60,000 nt of DNA from Symsagittifera roscoffensis (taxonomy: Eukaryota; Xenacoelomorpha; Acoela; Convolutidae): positions 22,639,547 through 22,699,546 of the forward strand of contig NC_087067.1 in assembly GCF_963678635.1 (NCBI RefSeq), read 5' to 3'. The translations under genes and the position numbers were made by a program. This document shows, in pieces, positions 24,827-37,942 of this stretch. The stretch's first letter is position 1; each line of letters starts with the position of its first letter. The notes beneath the pieces are model-generated. The model was not told the DNA's origin and did not search any database. It saw only the letters and a list, made by a program, of their open reading frames with translations.

Positions 24827-25888
24827 ATATATCAGCTAAGATCATCCATTGCAAAGTTACGGGGCTTGCAAATTGCCAATTTGGCCATTTTGGAATAATG
24901 TTTTTGCTGATTTTGAATTGAAGCAAAAAATGGCGTTTGTCGCTTTTGGTTCAAAAATGGCGTAGAGATGAGAAAGATATCACTGTTTTCTTGAAATAAC
25001 CAGAGATTTTTAAATACATAATTCTTCAAAATTTTTAAAAATTTTTTGTGCATTTCACTGCAGATACTTTAAAGGGCATCAAAACATCATTTAAGAAAAC
25101 TTACCTACAAAAAGAGTTAGCAAAACGCCCACTTTGGTAAATTTAATGCACTTAAGTCAAGTCCTGACAACTCAATAAATAATCGACATTCAAAAATTTC
25201 AACTGATTAACAACAATACTTTTTATTTTGAGGTAATGTAAGTTTGAAGCCTGAAGAATCAAAAGTGTGATTTGTTTGTGAGCAATGCTATTTTTCAAAT
25301 TTTTTTGTTTAAAGAAACTTTGGGCTACGACCCACCAAAGGAAAACATCCCCGGGCAATGCACACAATAAGAAAATGCATTTATTTTCCAAAAAACAAAA
25401 TTTGCCCTTCAATTACCCTTCATTTAAATCCATGGAGATTGTCAAGGTTGCAGTTCAAAATAGACTCTTTGATTGTAACTGGCACAAAAGAGCGATTCTG
25501 CTACTATAGTTGCTTCATTTAACAAATATTTCAGCAAAACTGCAGGGTCACTTTTTGATATACAAAACATCAAACTGTAAGTTAACAGACAGACAAAGCT
25601 TGCCAGAAGGTGACAATCCTGCACGATGAAAAATTTACCAACGGAAAACTTAATTGTTTTTTGAAAAAAAATCAAAATCGTTCTCAAATCTGTCCTGCCT
25701 ATTAAGAAAATTTTCATCAATTGAAATAAAATTTTTGTATTCTATGGGTCAGTAATGTAATTGTAGGTACTTTATTAATTGTCAAATTAGACAACAAGCT
25801 CATTTTCCTCTTTTGACCCTTGGTAGAAAGTAGGATCAAAAGCGAAGAACTCAGATCTATTCTTCTCGAAACTAAAAAAAATCGTCTA

Positions 25889-27396
25889 AGTGTTTTTGGG
25901 ATCCTTATTACCACCAACGGGCCTTTTACATAACACCATTTCTGTATGAGCTTTTCTTGAGGCAGAGGAAATTTTTTGAAGGTACACAAATTTTCGGAAA
26001 AAAATACAAAAGTGTTGTCGGCCTTTTTTTGAGCCGACAGTTGATTTTATGAGCATTTCAAACAGACAAAAAAGACCCTATTTTTGAAAAAATTCTGCGG
26101 TAAAAAATCACTTCAAGGCACTTTTTGCCGATTCCGCATCCAAATATGCCTTGGGGACATTACTTTTTAGTTCTTTTCATTAATCTACTAAGAGATGAAC
26201 TCTTTAGAACACTAAAAAGAAGCTAACCTAATCCAGAAACGGTGCAATTGCGGCAATCTGAAACAATTTTTAGAATTTGGTACTCTTGTATTTTGGCCAT
26301 TTCCAGTACCCCCAAAAAATGTTGGGACGCAAACACTCAGTCGCTTTCCTCGAAAATCGAAGAAAAAAAAACATTTCACGGACTTTACTGCCAAATCAAT
26401 TCTGTCAATTACGGACTTTACAGCAAATCATCCTTTGCTGTAAATCACGGACTTTACAGCAAAAGAAAGTCAGCCAAATCAATTTTCATAACACCTGTTG
26501 TTTTCAATGTTCTTAGCGAGTTCAGATTCTCAATAAAAAAGAGGTGCATATTAAGCGCAATGAGGCTTAAAAAGTGATGAAGGACATCAATAAACAAAAC
26601 ATTGAAAAAGATTACATCTTTAAACTGTTTTTAAATACCCTTGTTTACTCAGAAATTACAATGAAATTTTGATAACCCGCAAAACATATATGAACAGAAA
26701 AGAATCTACCCTCATGGAATATATCATCAGAGTTCTATGATTTTTTGCTGCCTATTACAGAACAATCACCCAATCAATAACCCAATCATTTGTGAAATGA
26801 GAAAATAGAGATAATTCGTATGAAAAGTGTTCTTAAAACACCCACTTATACCTCGGATAATGCATCACGTGGATTACTTCAGGACTTTCTTTAAACATCA
26901 TATGAGTTACGCCACCAGAGGTAGTCAATTTGTGCAAATTTTTTCGACAATTTGGTCTTGGTGGATGCTTATAAACGATATCCCTGTCAAGGATTAGTTC
27001 CTTCTGGGTAAAATAACGGATATTTTGTTATGATTGTAAGAATTTTTTGAAGTGAAGGGTCCTATGAAGCCATGAAATTGTTTGACTTCGGTAAGACGCT
27101 GACTACTATGCTCAAACACTGGCAAAGTCATTAGCAATTCAAAAGCTTTTGAATTTTAATTGGCAGTGACTGAACAGTTTGTTCTCCGAAACCAAAGTTT
27201 TGCAATTGAAGTCATAGTAAATCTTTAGAGCGACTTATAATCGTCACACATAAAACGTGATAAAGTTTCCTGTTATTAAAACCCTACATCTTGTTTTGTT
27301 CAACAACTCAGAAAATTACATGTGTGTTGGGTACCGTCTGTTCTTTCTTACAACAAGGATCTATTGGAGATGACCCCGCAGAGTGAAATTTTAAAA
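25889..27396. repeat. Segmental tandem duplication, copy 1
   Basis: About 1.5 kb, matched in order by 27407-29975 once an insertion is removed. Landmarks are tttttgggatccttattaccaccaacggg, gcaattgcggcaatctgaaacaattttta, gtcagccaaatcaattttcataacacct, aggcttaaaaagtgatgaagg, tacgccaccagaggtagtcaa and gatctattggagatgaccccgcagag. The copies are clearly diverged by substitutions and small indels. Copy 1 has an internal triplication of acggactttac around 26375-26465. Confidence 0.85.
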
Positions 27397-27406
27397 AAAA
27401 ACCTCA

Positions 27407-29975
27407 AAGTGTTTTTGGGATTCTTATTACCACCAACGGGGTTTCGACATGACACCCTTTCTGTATAAGCTTTTCTTGAGGCAGAGGAAATTTTTTGAAG
27501 GTGCACAAAATTTCAAAATAATTACAAAAGTGTTGTCGTTCTTTTTTTGAGCTGACACACTTGATTTTCTGAGTATTTCAAACAGACAAAAAAGACCCTA
27601 TTTTTGAAAAAAATATTGCGGTAAAAAAATCACTTTAAGGCACTTTTTGCCGATTCCGCATCCAAATATACCTTGGGGACACTATTTTTTAGTTCTTTTC
27701 ATTAATCTACTAAGAGATGAACTCTTAAGAACACTTAAAAGAACCTAATTCAGAAACGATGCAATTGCTGCAATCTGAAACAATTTTTAGACTTTGGCAC
27801 TCTTGTACTTCGGTCATTTCCAGTACCCCCAAAAAATGCTGGGACGCAAACACTCGGTCACTTTCCTCGAAAATCAAAAAAAAAATTTCACGGATTTTAC
27901 AGCGCGGCTCTTCGCCTTGATACGAGCAGACTTATTTGATAAGTTGTCGTAGATTAAGATTTTTAATTTTTGTTTTTTTTCTGGAACCCGAGGTAAACAA
28001 TTTGAGAACATTTTGGTGGAATCAAATGAAAGTTATTCGACTGGAATTAAGTGTTAGTGTGAATGCACAAGTATTGAAATTAAATTCCTAAGTTTTCAGC
28101 AAATGTCATTAAATTGCCCTCTTTTAAACACGGTGTTTTCAGAACACGTTTTTTCAAAAAGTTTTTCTCATTTTCATTTTACAAATATCTGAGTTATTGA
28201 TTCCATATTTTGCCAAATTTTGTTGATTCATTTAAACAACCTGAAGTATTTTCTGTACACCCATTTTTTTCGGTTTATCGAATGTTAACTGCATTTTGTG
28301 CTGACAGCTTCAGCAGTGCTGATTGAAAATAACTGGATAAGAAGAACTAAGACAAAATCTTCAAACTCTTTTTCCTTAAAATCGGTAAAATTCGAACAAA
28401 TTTTAATGAGGACAAAAATAGTTTGCAGTTTACGATCAGTTTATGATGCACTTCATTTTGCTAAATTTGAAGCCAAATTGGCCCCATTGACAAGGGTTCA
28501 ACATTTGACTCAAAGTTAAGGAGGAAAACAGGTTAAAATGATATGAGAATAACTACAATTAGGCCTGTTTACCTGTATTGGCCCTTTTCAAGGAAGTTTG
28601 TTGGGTTCAATTTTCGCAATATGATTGCTCCATAAAATTGCTGTTAAAAGAACAAAAATTTTCGGCAATGTAATTTTTTGTTCAAATGCTTACGAGAAAA
28701 ATGTTTGAAGATTTTGTCCTAGTTATTTTAAATCAATCAACTCTATAAAAAAACATTGAGCACAGGGTGGCCGCCATCGTGATTTAACCTGATAAAAAAA
28801 AACATTCAAAAAACGTTTCAAGCCTTTAAAGCTGGTTTAAAACATAATTAAAATCAAAAATTTGAAAATGTTTGACGATTCGTTCAATGCTCTTAAATGG
28901 AAATTAAGATTTGACAATTTTGAATTCCAATTGGTGTGATAGAATCTCGTCGACTAAAAAGCACAGAACAGAGCGTCTTCACTTTAAAGGAAAGTCAGCC
29001 AAATCAATTTTCATAACACCTGGTGTTTTCAATGTTCTTAGTGAGTTGAGATTCTCAGTAAAACGAAGTGCATATGAAGCACAATGAGGCTTAAAAAGTG
29101 ATGAAGGACATCAATAAACAAAACATTGAAAAAGATCAAATGTTTAAACTGTTTTTAAATACCCTTGTTTACCCAAAAATTACAATGAAAAATTGATAAC
29201 CCGCGAAACATGCCTGAACAGAAAACAATCTAACCTCATGAAATCTATCATCAGATTTCTATGATTTTTTGCTGCCTATTACGGAAAAAAGGGCTTCAAT
29301 AACCCAATTATTTGTGAAATGAGAAAAAAGAAAACAATCGTATAAAAGTGTTCTACAAACACCCTGTAATACTTCGGATAATGCATCACGTGGATTACTT
29401 CAGGAATTTCTTTAAACATCATTTGAGTTACGCCAACAGAGGTAGTCAATTTGTGCAAGTTTTTTCGACAATTTGGTCATAGCGGATGCTTATAAGCGAT
29501 ATCCTTGTCAATGATAAGTGCAGTCAGGGTAAAATAATAGACACTTTTATGATTGTAAGAATTTTTTGAAGTGAAGCGCCCTACGAAGCCATGAAATTGT
29601 TTGACCTTGGTAAAGACGCTGACTACTATGCTCAAACATTAGCACAGTCATTAGCAATTCAAAACTTTTTGATTGGACGGAATAGTTTGGTCTCCGAAAA
29701 CAAATTTTTGCAATTGAATCATAGTAGATCTTTAGAGCGTCTTAAATTAAAACAAAAACAAATTGACAAAAGGCACGATCATTTATTTTGTTACTCTTAA
29801 TTATAATTGTCACACATTAAACCCTATATTGAGAAAAATTCCGGTTATTGAAACCCTACGAGAGCTAGATAAGACTATCATGTTTTGTTCAACAACTCAG
29901 AAAATTTCATGTGGGGTACCGTTTGTTCTTTTTCACAATAAGGATCTATTGGAGATGACCCCGCAGAGTGAATTT
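27407..29975. repeat. Segmental tandem duplication, copy 2, with insertion
   Basis: Same landmarks as copy 1, starting immediately after its end. Similarity is broken between 27901 and 28984 by unrelated sequence. Copy 2 keeps a longer open frame at its right end than copy 1. Confidence 0.85.
27901..28984. mobile_element. 1.1 kb insertion in duplication copy 2
   Basis: Absent from copy 1, so it was gained after duplication or lost from copy 1. The left end reads cgcggctcttcgccttgatacgagcag, the reverse complement of the family B head. Internally, aagacaaaatcttcaaac near 28350 and gtttgaagattttgtcctag near 28708 are inverted, within longer imperfect arms. No transposase is seen. A non-autonomous element is the best reading. 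Confidence 0.55.
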
Positions 29976-30071
29976 TTTTTAGATTCCGATGACACTATTA
30001 TTTTAGAACAGTCTTTGAAATTACTAGTCCTGAAAAGACATGCTAATAACGTTCTAAAGATTGGAAAATAA
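29591..30071 (+). pseudogene. Unrecognised open frames at the end of duplication copy 2
   Basis: Two overlapping frames (29591-29800 and 29763-30071) read through the right end of copy 2. The first starts MKLFDLGKDADYYAQTLAQS, and the second includes RKIPVIETLRELDKTIMF. The first frame is shifted and stopped in copy 1 (near 27072), so it once extended through both copies. I do not recognise the product. The setting among repeats suggests a mobile-element remnant. Confidence 0.35.
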
Positions 30072-33000
30072 TAAATTTTCTAATAATAAGATTGGAAAAT
30101 GACAAGAAATAAAGCAAAAACAGATAACCAATACCAATGGTTTGAAACATAATCAGAAATTACGTTAAATTTTTAAGAAAAAAAACAGAAGAAAAAAATT
30201 AAGTCCGTTCAATTTTGTTCTCTAAAAATTGACAGATTTAGAGCTCAGTTTTGACACTATTCATATTTCAATTTATCGACTAGTTTTAACATTTCTGTTT
30301 TTTCTAAATTATGCATAATAACTAAAAAAATGATAAAATTAAAAAAAAACTGCTTTCAAAAAATAATTAAGACCCAAAGCATTTTTGACATAACTGAGAA
30401 CATTGAAATCAAGATGGGGAAAAGTTTTTATTCAATCACGAGATACTCAGGTTGTTTTATTACTATTAGAATTAGGTTAACTCATCACTATGTAGATTGA
30501 AAATCATTGTATCAATCTACAAAAAAAACAATATCTGATTGATTGTACACCAAGTATAGGCAGTCAGAAAACTAATGAGAAAATCATTACAGAAACTTTA
30601 ACACAGAGGTGAAGCAGAGTTTGCACTCTTTTACGATAAAATCTAAAAATAGCAGTGCAAGCTAGCAGACAAAAAGTCACCAAATCCAAAAAACAAAAAA
30701 AAATCAAATTCTTTGCGGAAAACACGTTCAGGATAACAATCGACGGAAAACTGGAAAAAACATATTTAACAAGCGGCAGCTGAGCTGACGAAACTTGAAA
30801 AGTTTCCTGTAAAAATGGAAGTGTAACTTTTTTCAAGAAAAGTTTTGAACTATAATTTCTATTCTAAAAATTTCAGCATTTCATTTGATCCGGAATGAAG
30901 CATAAAACTTATTTTTCCCTTAAAATTACCCCATATTACGTCAGCAACAATAATTGAGCCGAAAAAAGTTTTAAGAGAAAAAAAAAGTTTTAAGAGTAAT
31001 TCAAAACACTATAAGCAACTACATTGAAAAAAGCGTACAAAAAAGTAATTCTACAATGTGGCAAATAAGCCGAAATAAGCCCAGGCATATTCTTGACATA
31101 CAGGCTAAACGTCGGACACGCATAGAAGTTTGAACTCATTATAAAGCAAGACACAAGTGATTCAAGTGACTCAGTTAAGCAAGTTGTTAACCCGATAAAA
31201 AAACTATATTCCGATTTGATGATGCTTGCTAGTCGCAATCGTAATCAATTCTATTCAAACTTAAGACAATCTAGTGCATGAACTAAACGACAATTATTGT
31301 TTGATTGATAATATTCCAACAACAATTTACAGAAATAAAACCGAAGCACTAATTAACAAAAGCACTAGTGAGCTTCGTCAAACGGTGAACAAAAGATCTG
31401 AAAGTTGATTCCAAAATGTTTTCTTGAATTTAAAAATGTGAAAATGTGATTGTTTGACTTTTAATGTAAGCATTCTTTTTTACTTGTTATTAGTTTTTTT
31501 CCTAGACTAAGATTTCCTTTAGGTATGTATAAACACTTGCATTAAATCACTCGATATCGTATGGGAACAAAACTTTCGAAATTTATTATTATTTTTTGCC
31601 AGTTCATAAAATGTTTTCGACAAATTTAGAATGCGTTGTGGCGAATCTGTGGCGTACATTTTGGGAAAAATTTAGTGATTCAAACATTTTAAAAAATACG
31701 ACAAATTACGCAAACTCTTGAAAACGAAGCAAAATTCTTTGAAATTTATTTTAAAATTCTCCGGATAACTCAAAAACTTTAAATAAGCAAAAAATAAAAT
31801 CAAAACAATTAAATTTTAAATCAATTTAAAGAAAAACATGTAAAATTAAAAAAAAATGAAAAAACGAAATAAATACAAACTAAAATTACATAATACTCAC
31901 AAAATCGAAAACGCAACCTCTTCTAGTTCTGAAAAAAGTTTGCGATCCTGAAAAACACAAAATACTAATATATAATCTGCCACTTAGAATTGTATACATT
32001 TGCTTAAAAACAGAAAGAAAGAAAGAGTTTTTTTGAAGGTCTTTGGTTTAAAAAGTTTGAAAACTCATCAAATAAAAGCGGGAAAAAAATATTCCATAAT
32101 ACAAAAACTTTAAAATCAAAAACTGAGTAAAAAGCTAAAAACAACTGCTCAATCTTAAAAAGTAGGAATACGAATTTGATCAAGCAACAGAGCATCTAAA
32201 CTCACTTTCAGCAAAAACCAAGAAACGGTCAACAGTAAAAAAAAACAAATTTGCATTTCGAAAAAGAAAACGACGGAGATAGCAAAACCAAAATGAATAG
32301 TTCAAGACATTTTTAGAACATTTTTTTTTCGGACAACTAGCTTAGCACATCAATTCAAAGAAATATGCTCAAAATAGCTGGAACTAACAAAACAACAGCT
32401 ATTGGATTAACTTCTCAATATCGGTCACAACTATTTCGTGATTTCTGAACAAGAATCAAAAACCTGAAAAAAGTAGTAGAACACGGTTGCAATAAACTAA
32501 GTGGCATTGGTGCAAATACTAATAAATTAAGTGGCATCATAAAAAATGATATTGGTGCTTACCTTATGGTTTGGTCGAACTGTGGAACCACATTTGCATC
32601 ATCAGCAGTTTTATTTTTTGTATTTTCGGCATAACATAATAAAAAGCACACCTTAGCATACCAAAATGCTCACAACCTGAGTCTAGATTTTTACAAAGGG
32701 TTGCTTTGGTTGCGTCTAGTTGAGGCGAAAACATCCTCGTTCCATGCCAATTATAAGTGGACAACTTACTTCCAGAAGTTAAATTGAAATTGTTATTTTT
32801 TATTTAAAAAATAATTGCTCATGATTATTCTGACCAAACAACACAATGAGAGGTAAGTAATTTTGGCTTATGGTGCGTTTTTCCGATTTTGTTTTCAGTG
32901 GACTACCTAAATGAAAACTTGATGGAGTTAAGTGTGATATCATTTTGAAGCCATACTAATTGCAATTTGGATCTAAAAAGTAACGAAAATCATTTCAGTG

Positions 33001-36000
33001 TCAATGTAAAAGTTTCTGAACATTTTGATTTTCAGAGTAAATTTTAACAAAGATTGATGGGAAGCTGTCCTTTGTTATTGAATTTTTTTCTAATTCAATC
33101 GTTATTTTAGTTTTTAATGATTCTAGTTCTTGCAGTTTTTCATCTAGCTTCTAAACTTGTTCTAAACTTGTTCAAAAATGAAAAATAAATATCGAATAAT
33201 ATAATAGGCTATCATCATAGTGACTATTATAACGAAATTTTTTTAAATCGAAATTAATTAAAATTTAGAGAACCTGGTTCATAAACTGAACTACTTTTTT
33301 TTCTAATTAGTACTATTCCAACCAAATTTTTGGCTTAAGATGCTTCAAGTTTTGATTACTGCAGAGAAAAAAAATAAAATAAATATAAATCATCTCTATC
33401 AAAAAATGAACTATAGATCTAAAAGTTGAGTCCAAAATCATTTAAAAAAAAAACATTTAAAACACAAATGTAATTGTTTGATTTTTGACATAAGCATTTT
33501 ATTCTTTGATATAAGCATCTTTGAAATAAGCAATCGGAATTGTTTTGCTTTTCGTGTGTTTTCACAGATTATGATTTCGTTTAGGAGTAGATAATAAAAC
33601 CTTTATAAGAAATCCCTTCCAATTTTTTCTAAAATATACCGGTTACTTTCATATTTGTTTTTGATTTTGTATTCACTGCCTAAAGGTCTCGAATTTCATC
33701 ATTTAGATTAAAGTTGCAAGTGCGATATCCAAAAAAAAATGCACGACAAATTTTGACCATAGCAAATAAGTAGCAATTTTCTGTTCTCGGCTGCACTTAT
33801 TTTAAACGCATTTTTTACTGTTGTTTTTATTTTTATAACAATTTTTGAATCTTTACTCAGTATTATCTTTTCAGAATTTTATTTTTACTGAACGCAATGG
33901 CGTCTTTTTTTTCAACTTAAGTTTTTGATGAATTTTAATGCAATTCAAATACAAAAAAAACTTTTATCAAAATTGTTTTATATTTTTAAGTTGGATATGA
34001 CTGTTGATTTCCGTTTTTTTTTTAAAAAACTCATTTTTGTAGTATTATATCAAAAACTATAGCCTTCATTTGTTTGTTACCACCACTCTTGAAGAGTGTG
34101 ACTTAAGTATGGCATAAGGTACGCATTTTGTCACGTAGTTTCTAGTATCTCATAAAATTTATGTGCAGAGTTCATTTAAAATTTAAACTATCAATAAAAA
34201 AAACATTCACAATTAATGAATTTTTTCAATTGAAAAATCGAATGAAAAGAGATGATTTCAAAAGACAGACTTTATAGCAAAATTTTGTTACGCTATATAA
34301 AAAGAGTATTACAAGGTTTGCGTGTATGTTGTTGTAAATCCAAAGCAACCAGTTTTTCAAATTTTGTTTGAAAAATTAAAACTGAAGCTTCTAAACAACC
34401 GCAATGTTTCACACGACATCGCTTAGTAACATAAATTCCAGAACTACCTTTTTTATGACTGAACGCGTTGTTTTTAAAAAGCGTTGCTTAAATGCGCCGT
34501 TGCGTTTTTGTGGCGTACTTTTTTGAATGATTCAGTGATGCAGACACCAAAAAAATGGAACACGATACGCAATTTCTCGAGAATGATACAAAATTTATTG
34601 AAACTCTTCTTGAATTTCTCTAAAAATTTAAAATTTTTGTCTAGATTATCAAATATAGGATCCAATTACTTCTCAATCAATTCTCATTCTACAAAGTTAT
34701 TTAAAAAATAAAAAAATGGATGCTTCAACAACACAAAAAGAAAGATGGATTTGAAATTCTCAAAAATTTTCAATTCTGAGAAAAAAGTATTTTAAAATCA
34801 CATAACATGAAGTATGTACATCTCCAACTAAGAGTGAGATATTAATTTTTAAAGTTGCTTTGAAAATCAATTAATTGTATTCAAGTTATATTCAAGAAAG
34901 TCATGAATTAAGAAAACTATTATCTAAAAATAATCTATCTATCTTTATAAGATAAAAGATTGAGTAGAATCTCAGTCTAAACAATCAATTTTTAAGATTT
35001 TGCCAAATAAATCTAAGATATGGGAGTTCATGAAATAGATAAACAATGCATTTGTTGTATGTAACTATTTCGCTTCATTGATTGATTGTTTGCTTTGAGC
35101 TCAAGTCAAAATTATTGTTGGTTCTTGTCAGACATAAGCTGCTGACGCAAACTCCGCCGTGAATTTGAAAAAAATCAAACTTTTTATCTCGATTACTCAT
35201 TAAATGAATACATTGAAAATTAACTAAAATAAATACATTGAAAAAAGGATTGCTTAATAAACTGCGGTGGTTTGCTTCGTTTTGCTCCAAGCGATCTCGA
35301 AGTGGAAAAGAAATGGCGTAGGGTTGTTTTTTTTAACTTTATCCAGTCAATTCCGGAAAATTTTAAAGGTGTCGAGTGTGCTAGCATTTCAAAACTTCAT
35401 TAGTCGCAATTTGGTTTCTCAAAAAAATTAGCCGCAATTTGAATCGAAAAAGGTTCTCTCAGTTTGGAAGTAAACTGGTTTGAACATCTGACTAAATACG
35501 ACGAAACTTGCTGGGAGGCTGAAATCCTCATTTTAATAATACTATAATTTGATTTTAATTTTAGCTAATTTTGTTCCTAATTGTTGCAGTTTTCCACCTA
35601 ATTCAATCACAATTTACTAAAAAGAGCAGTAAGGTTGAAAGAAAAACATAAAACCTTTTCGAACAAAAAACAATTTATTTAAGATTTTTTTGCATTTTTT
35701 TAGCTTGCCTTTGTTTATGAGTTTTTCCCTTGAATCACTGTAATAAGAACATTCTGTGTTAGCTGCAGAGCAACTGGCTATCTTTGTAATTGTTCAAAAA
35801 ATTGATTGAATAATCGGACTTGCGCCAAAAATCAAGCTGAGGACTTTGATTGTGTTACAAAAAGTTTGATGAGGTTATAGGACTTCGGCAGCCAGGTTTT
35901 TGAATCGTGTCCTGGAAAAATATGATCTTTAAGAATCTAAATGAACGAAAAACAGAATTTTTCTTGTTGATTAATGATAAAACTTAAAGCAATGAGAAAC

Positions 36001-36300
36001 AAAACACCACTTATATAAACACATGAAATAAAAAGTTTCCCTTCAAATTGGAGGAAATACGCAAAAATACTTAGGTTTCTCGGTGTTCAAATCAACGAAA
36101 AGTAGGGTCATCCCACATTGAGTAACTGGAGATTTTCCTATCGTCCCAAAGGACACTGTAACAGGAGCAGTGTCGCCATTTTTGTCATGCAGTCCAGAAT
36201 CCAAGGAATGATTACCATGCAGGGCCAACTGGGTATAACTGCACTCTTTCATCGGGCTGCTCGACATTCCCATTGGGGGATGTCACAATAAAATTTCTTC
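30072..36300. other. Large AT-rich interval with diverged repeats only
   Basis: No exon of a known family is visible. Two faint duplications exist: 31389-31565 resembles 33415-33610 (gaaagttgattccaaaat, ttgtttga, taagcatt, agattt/atgatttcgtttagg), and 31640-31750 resembles 34490-34620 (gtggcgtac, gtgatgcaga/gtgattcaaa, caaaatt...gaaa). Open frames are short and AT-driven. Confidence 0.5.
36043..36273 (-). pseudogene. Unrecognised 76-codon frame with balanced codon use
   Basis: Runs from MGMSSSPMKECSYTQLALHG to FCVFPPI and includes SFGTIGKSPVTQCGMTLLFV. Its composition is less AT-rich than the flanks, which argues for a coding past. No domain is recognised. It lies about 100 bp before the MULE relic on the other strand, so it may be transposon cargo or an old exon. 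Confidence 0.3.
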
Positions 36301-36307
36301 ATACCAA

Positions 36308-36360
36308 ACTTTTTCGTATCAGGGCGAAAACCTGAACGATCAAACTGCCTTTTAATCTAT
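36308..36360. repeat. Family B head fragment
   Basis: ttcgtatcagggcgaaaacctgaacgatcaaactgccttttaa matches the family B head, but the hairpin is damaged. It directly precedes the FLYWCH-like frame of the MULE relic. Confidence 0.6.
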
Positions 36361-36379
36361 TTGATTGGTTGTTTTATAG

Positions 36380-37599
36380 CAAACGTATAAAATTGAAATC
36401 GTATTATCTGAACGCGGAAAAAAAGTTCTTTATTTTGATGGCAATAGATACCGTGAAAAAACCAAGTTAAAAACGGCCTCATTAAATGGCAATGTAAATT
36501 CGGAAATTGCACAGCAGTGGGTGATTTGGACAAACAGCAAGAAATCACCTGAAAAACAGAGCACACTCATTTACTGATTTTCGAGAAAAAGGTACAAACT
36601 CTGTTAACGTTCCCCGACATGTTCTCTTCAATGCTCAAACTGACTTGCCTCTCTATGCAGCGCCGACAATACCGAGTTACTCAACATCTCTTTGAAGTAT
36701 AAGAAAAGTAGCCAGAGCAAAACCTTGAGAGCGTTGACGATGTTCCTGAATCTCTTAAACACACAGACACAGCGGTGATGCGTTCTTATACTTTGATTCT
36801 GGTAAGTCGGACAATCGAACTTTGGTATTTGCAACATTACCTGCGGTCAAGTTGCTTTCTCAGTCCGAAATGTGTCATTGCGACAAACCATTTTCAGTTG
36901 CACCAGATGTCTTCTACGAAACGTATAGCATTCATGGTGAGATCGAAAACACAGTTATGTCCTCGGTGTACACTCTGCTGCCGAACAAGACTCAAGACAC
37001 ATGAAAAACTTTTCGGCTGCCTAGAGCAATTTGGAAACAAAGAAGTAGTCATTGATTTTGATGTCTATGTTCGCAATTTCATTAGGAAAATGCAGCCTGA
37101 TACGGAAATTTAATTTTGCTTGTTAGATTTCCGCGCAAGTACATGGACAATGATGAGTTTCGACTAAATGTCAAAAAACTGAATTGCTTGGCATTCGTTC
37201 TCGTTGACGACGTTTTCTCGCATTTGAGACGCTCCGAAAAAAGGATGCCTCAGAGAAATTTCAGAGTATATCAGACTATTTTCAATACACCTATATTGGG
37301 GCCTGTAGAGTGAATAGATGCGTCAAGCAAAAATTTGACATTGCCGATTGGAACGTTCTGATTCGGGTGCTCAGCGGAGAATCATGTACGACAATGCATT
37401 GGAAGCTTGGAATGGCAGCTTCAATAAATTCGTGTCGACAAAGCACAAAAATGCCGAAATTTTTTCAGAGAGACTGATGTCCAGTAATATTATCAGAAAA
37501 CCGAAGCCCAAGCTCTTAATCGACAATGAGAAACTCGTTCAAAATGCAAAAAACAACAATCGAGACCATATTGAAATATTTGAGACTTTGTATCTTTAA
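36380..37599 (+). pseudogene. Degenerate FLYWCH/MULE-type transposase
   Basis: Cut-and-paste DNA transposase relic. The first frame (36380-36577) reads SERGKKVLYFDGNRYREKTK, like a FLYWCH zinc-finger domain, which often precedes animal MULE transposases. Later frames, shifted against each other, carry TLVFATLPAVKLLSQSE, FYETYSIHG, VYTLLPNKTQDT (about 36968-37003), VIDFDVYVRNFIRKMQ (near 37048), LNCLAFVLVDDVFSHL (near 37180) and NALEAWNGSFNKFVSTKHKN (near 37395). These follow the usual MULE order of core, late region and C-terminal WHxxF-type segment. At least three frame changes and one stop break it. Terminal inverted repeats were not identified. Confidence 0.78.
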
Positions 37600-37769
37600 T
37601 GTGCTTATACTTTAACACATATGCATAGCAAGTTGGTTTTGATCTTCGAAACTCGTTTTTTGATGTTTCACATTTCTTTGTTAAAGTAATGAAAGCCTTC
37701 TGACTCTAATCAAAATTAGAAAAGTTTTAATGTTTCTTTTCACTTAAGTTTCTAATGTTAATTGGCCGA

Positions 37770-37862
37770 ATTATTTTTGGCTGAATTGTCTGAGTTTTTT
37801 GGCTTAATTGTCTGTGTTTGAAATTGGTTGAATTGTCTGTGGCTGAATTGTCTCTGCGCCGT
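37770..37862. repeat. Short ggctgaattgtctg repeats
   Basis: Four to five irregular copies of ggctgaattgtctg or variants (ggccgaattattt, ggcttaattgtctg, ggttgaattgtctg) lie downstream of the MULE relic. They could be subterminal repeats of that element. Confidence 0.5.
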
Positions 37863-37942
37863 AAGGGTATATAACAACTCACTTTTTGGACCAATTAGCA
37901 TGGCTTGATTCATTTCAGTTTGACCACTGAGCTGAATCGCTT

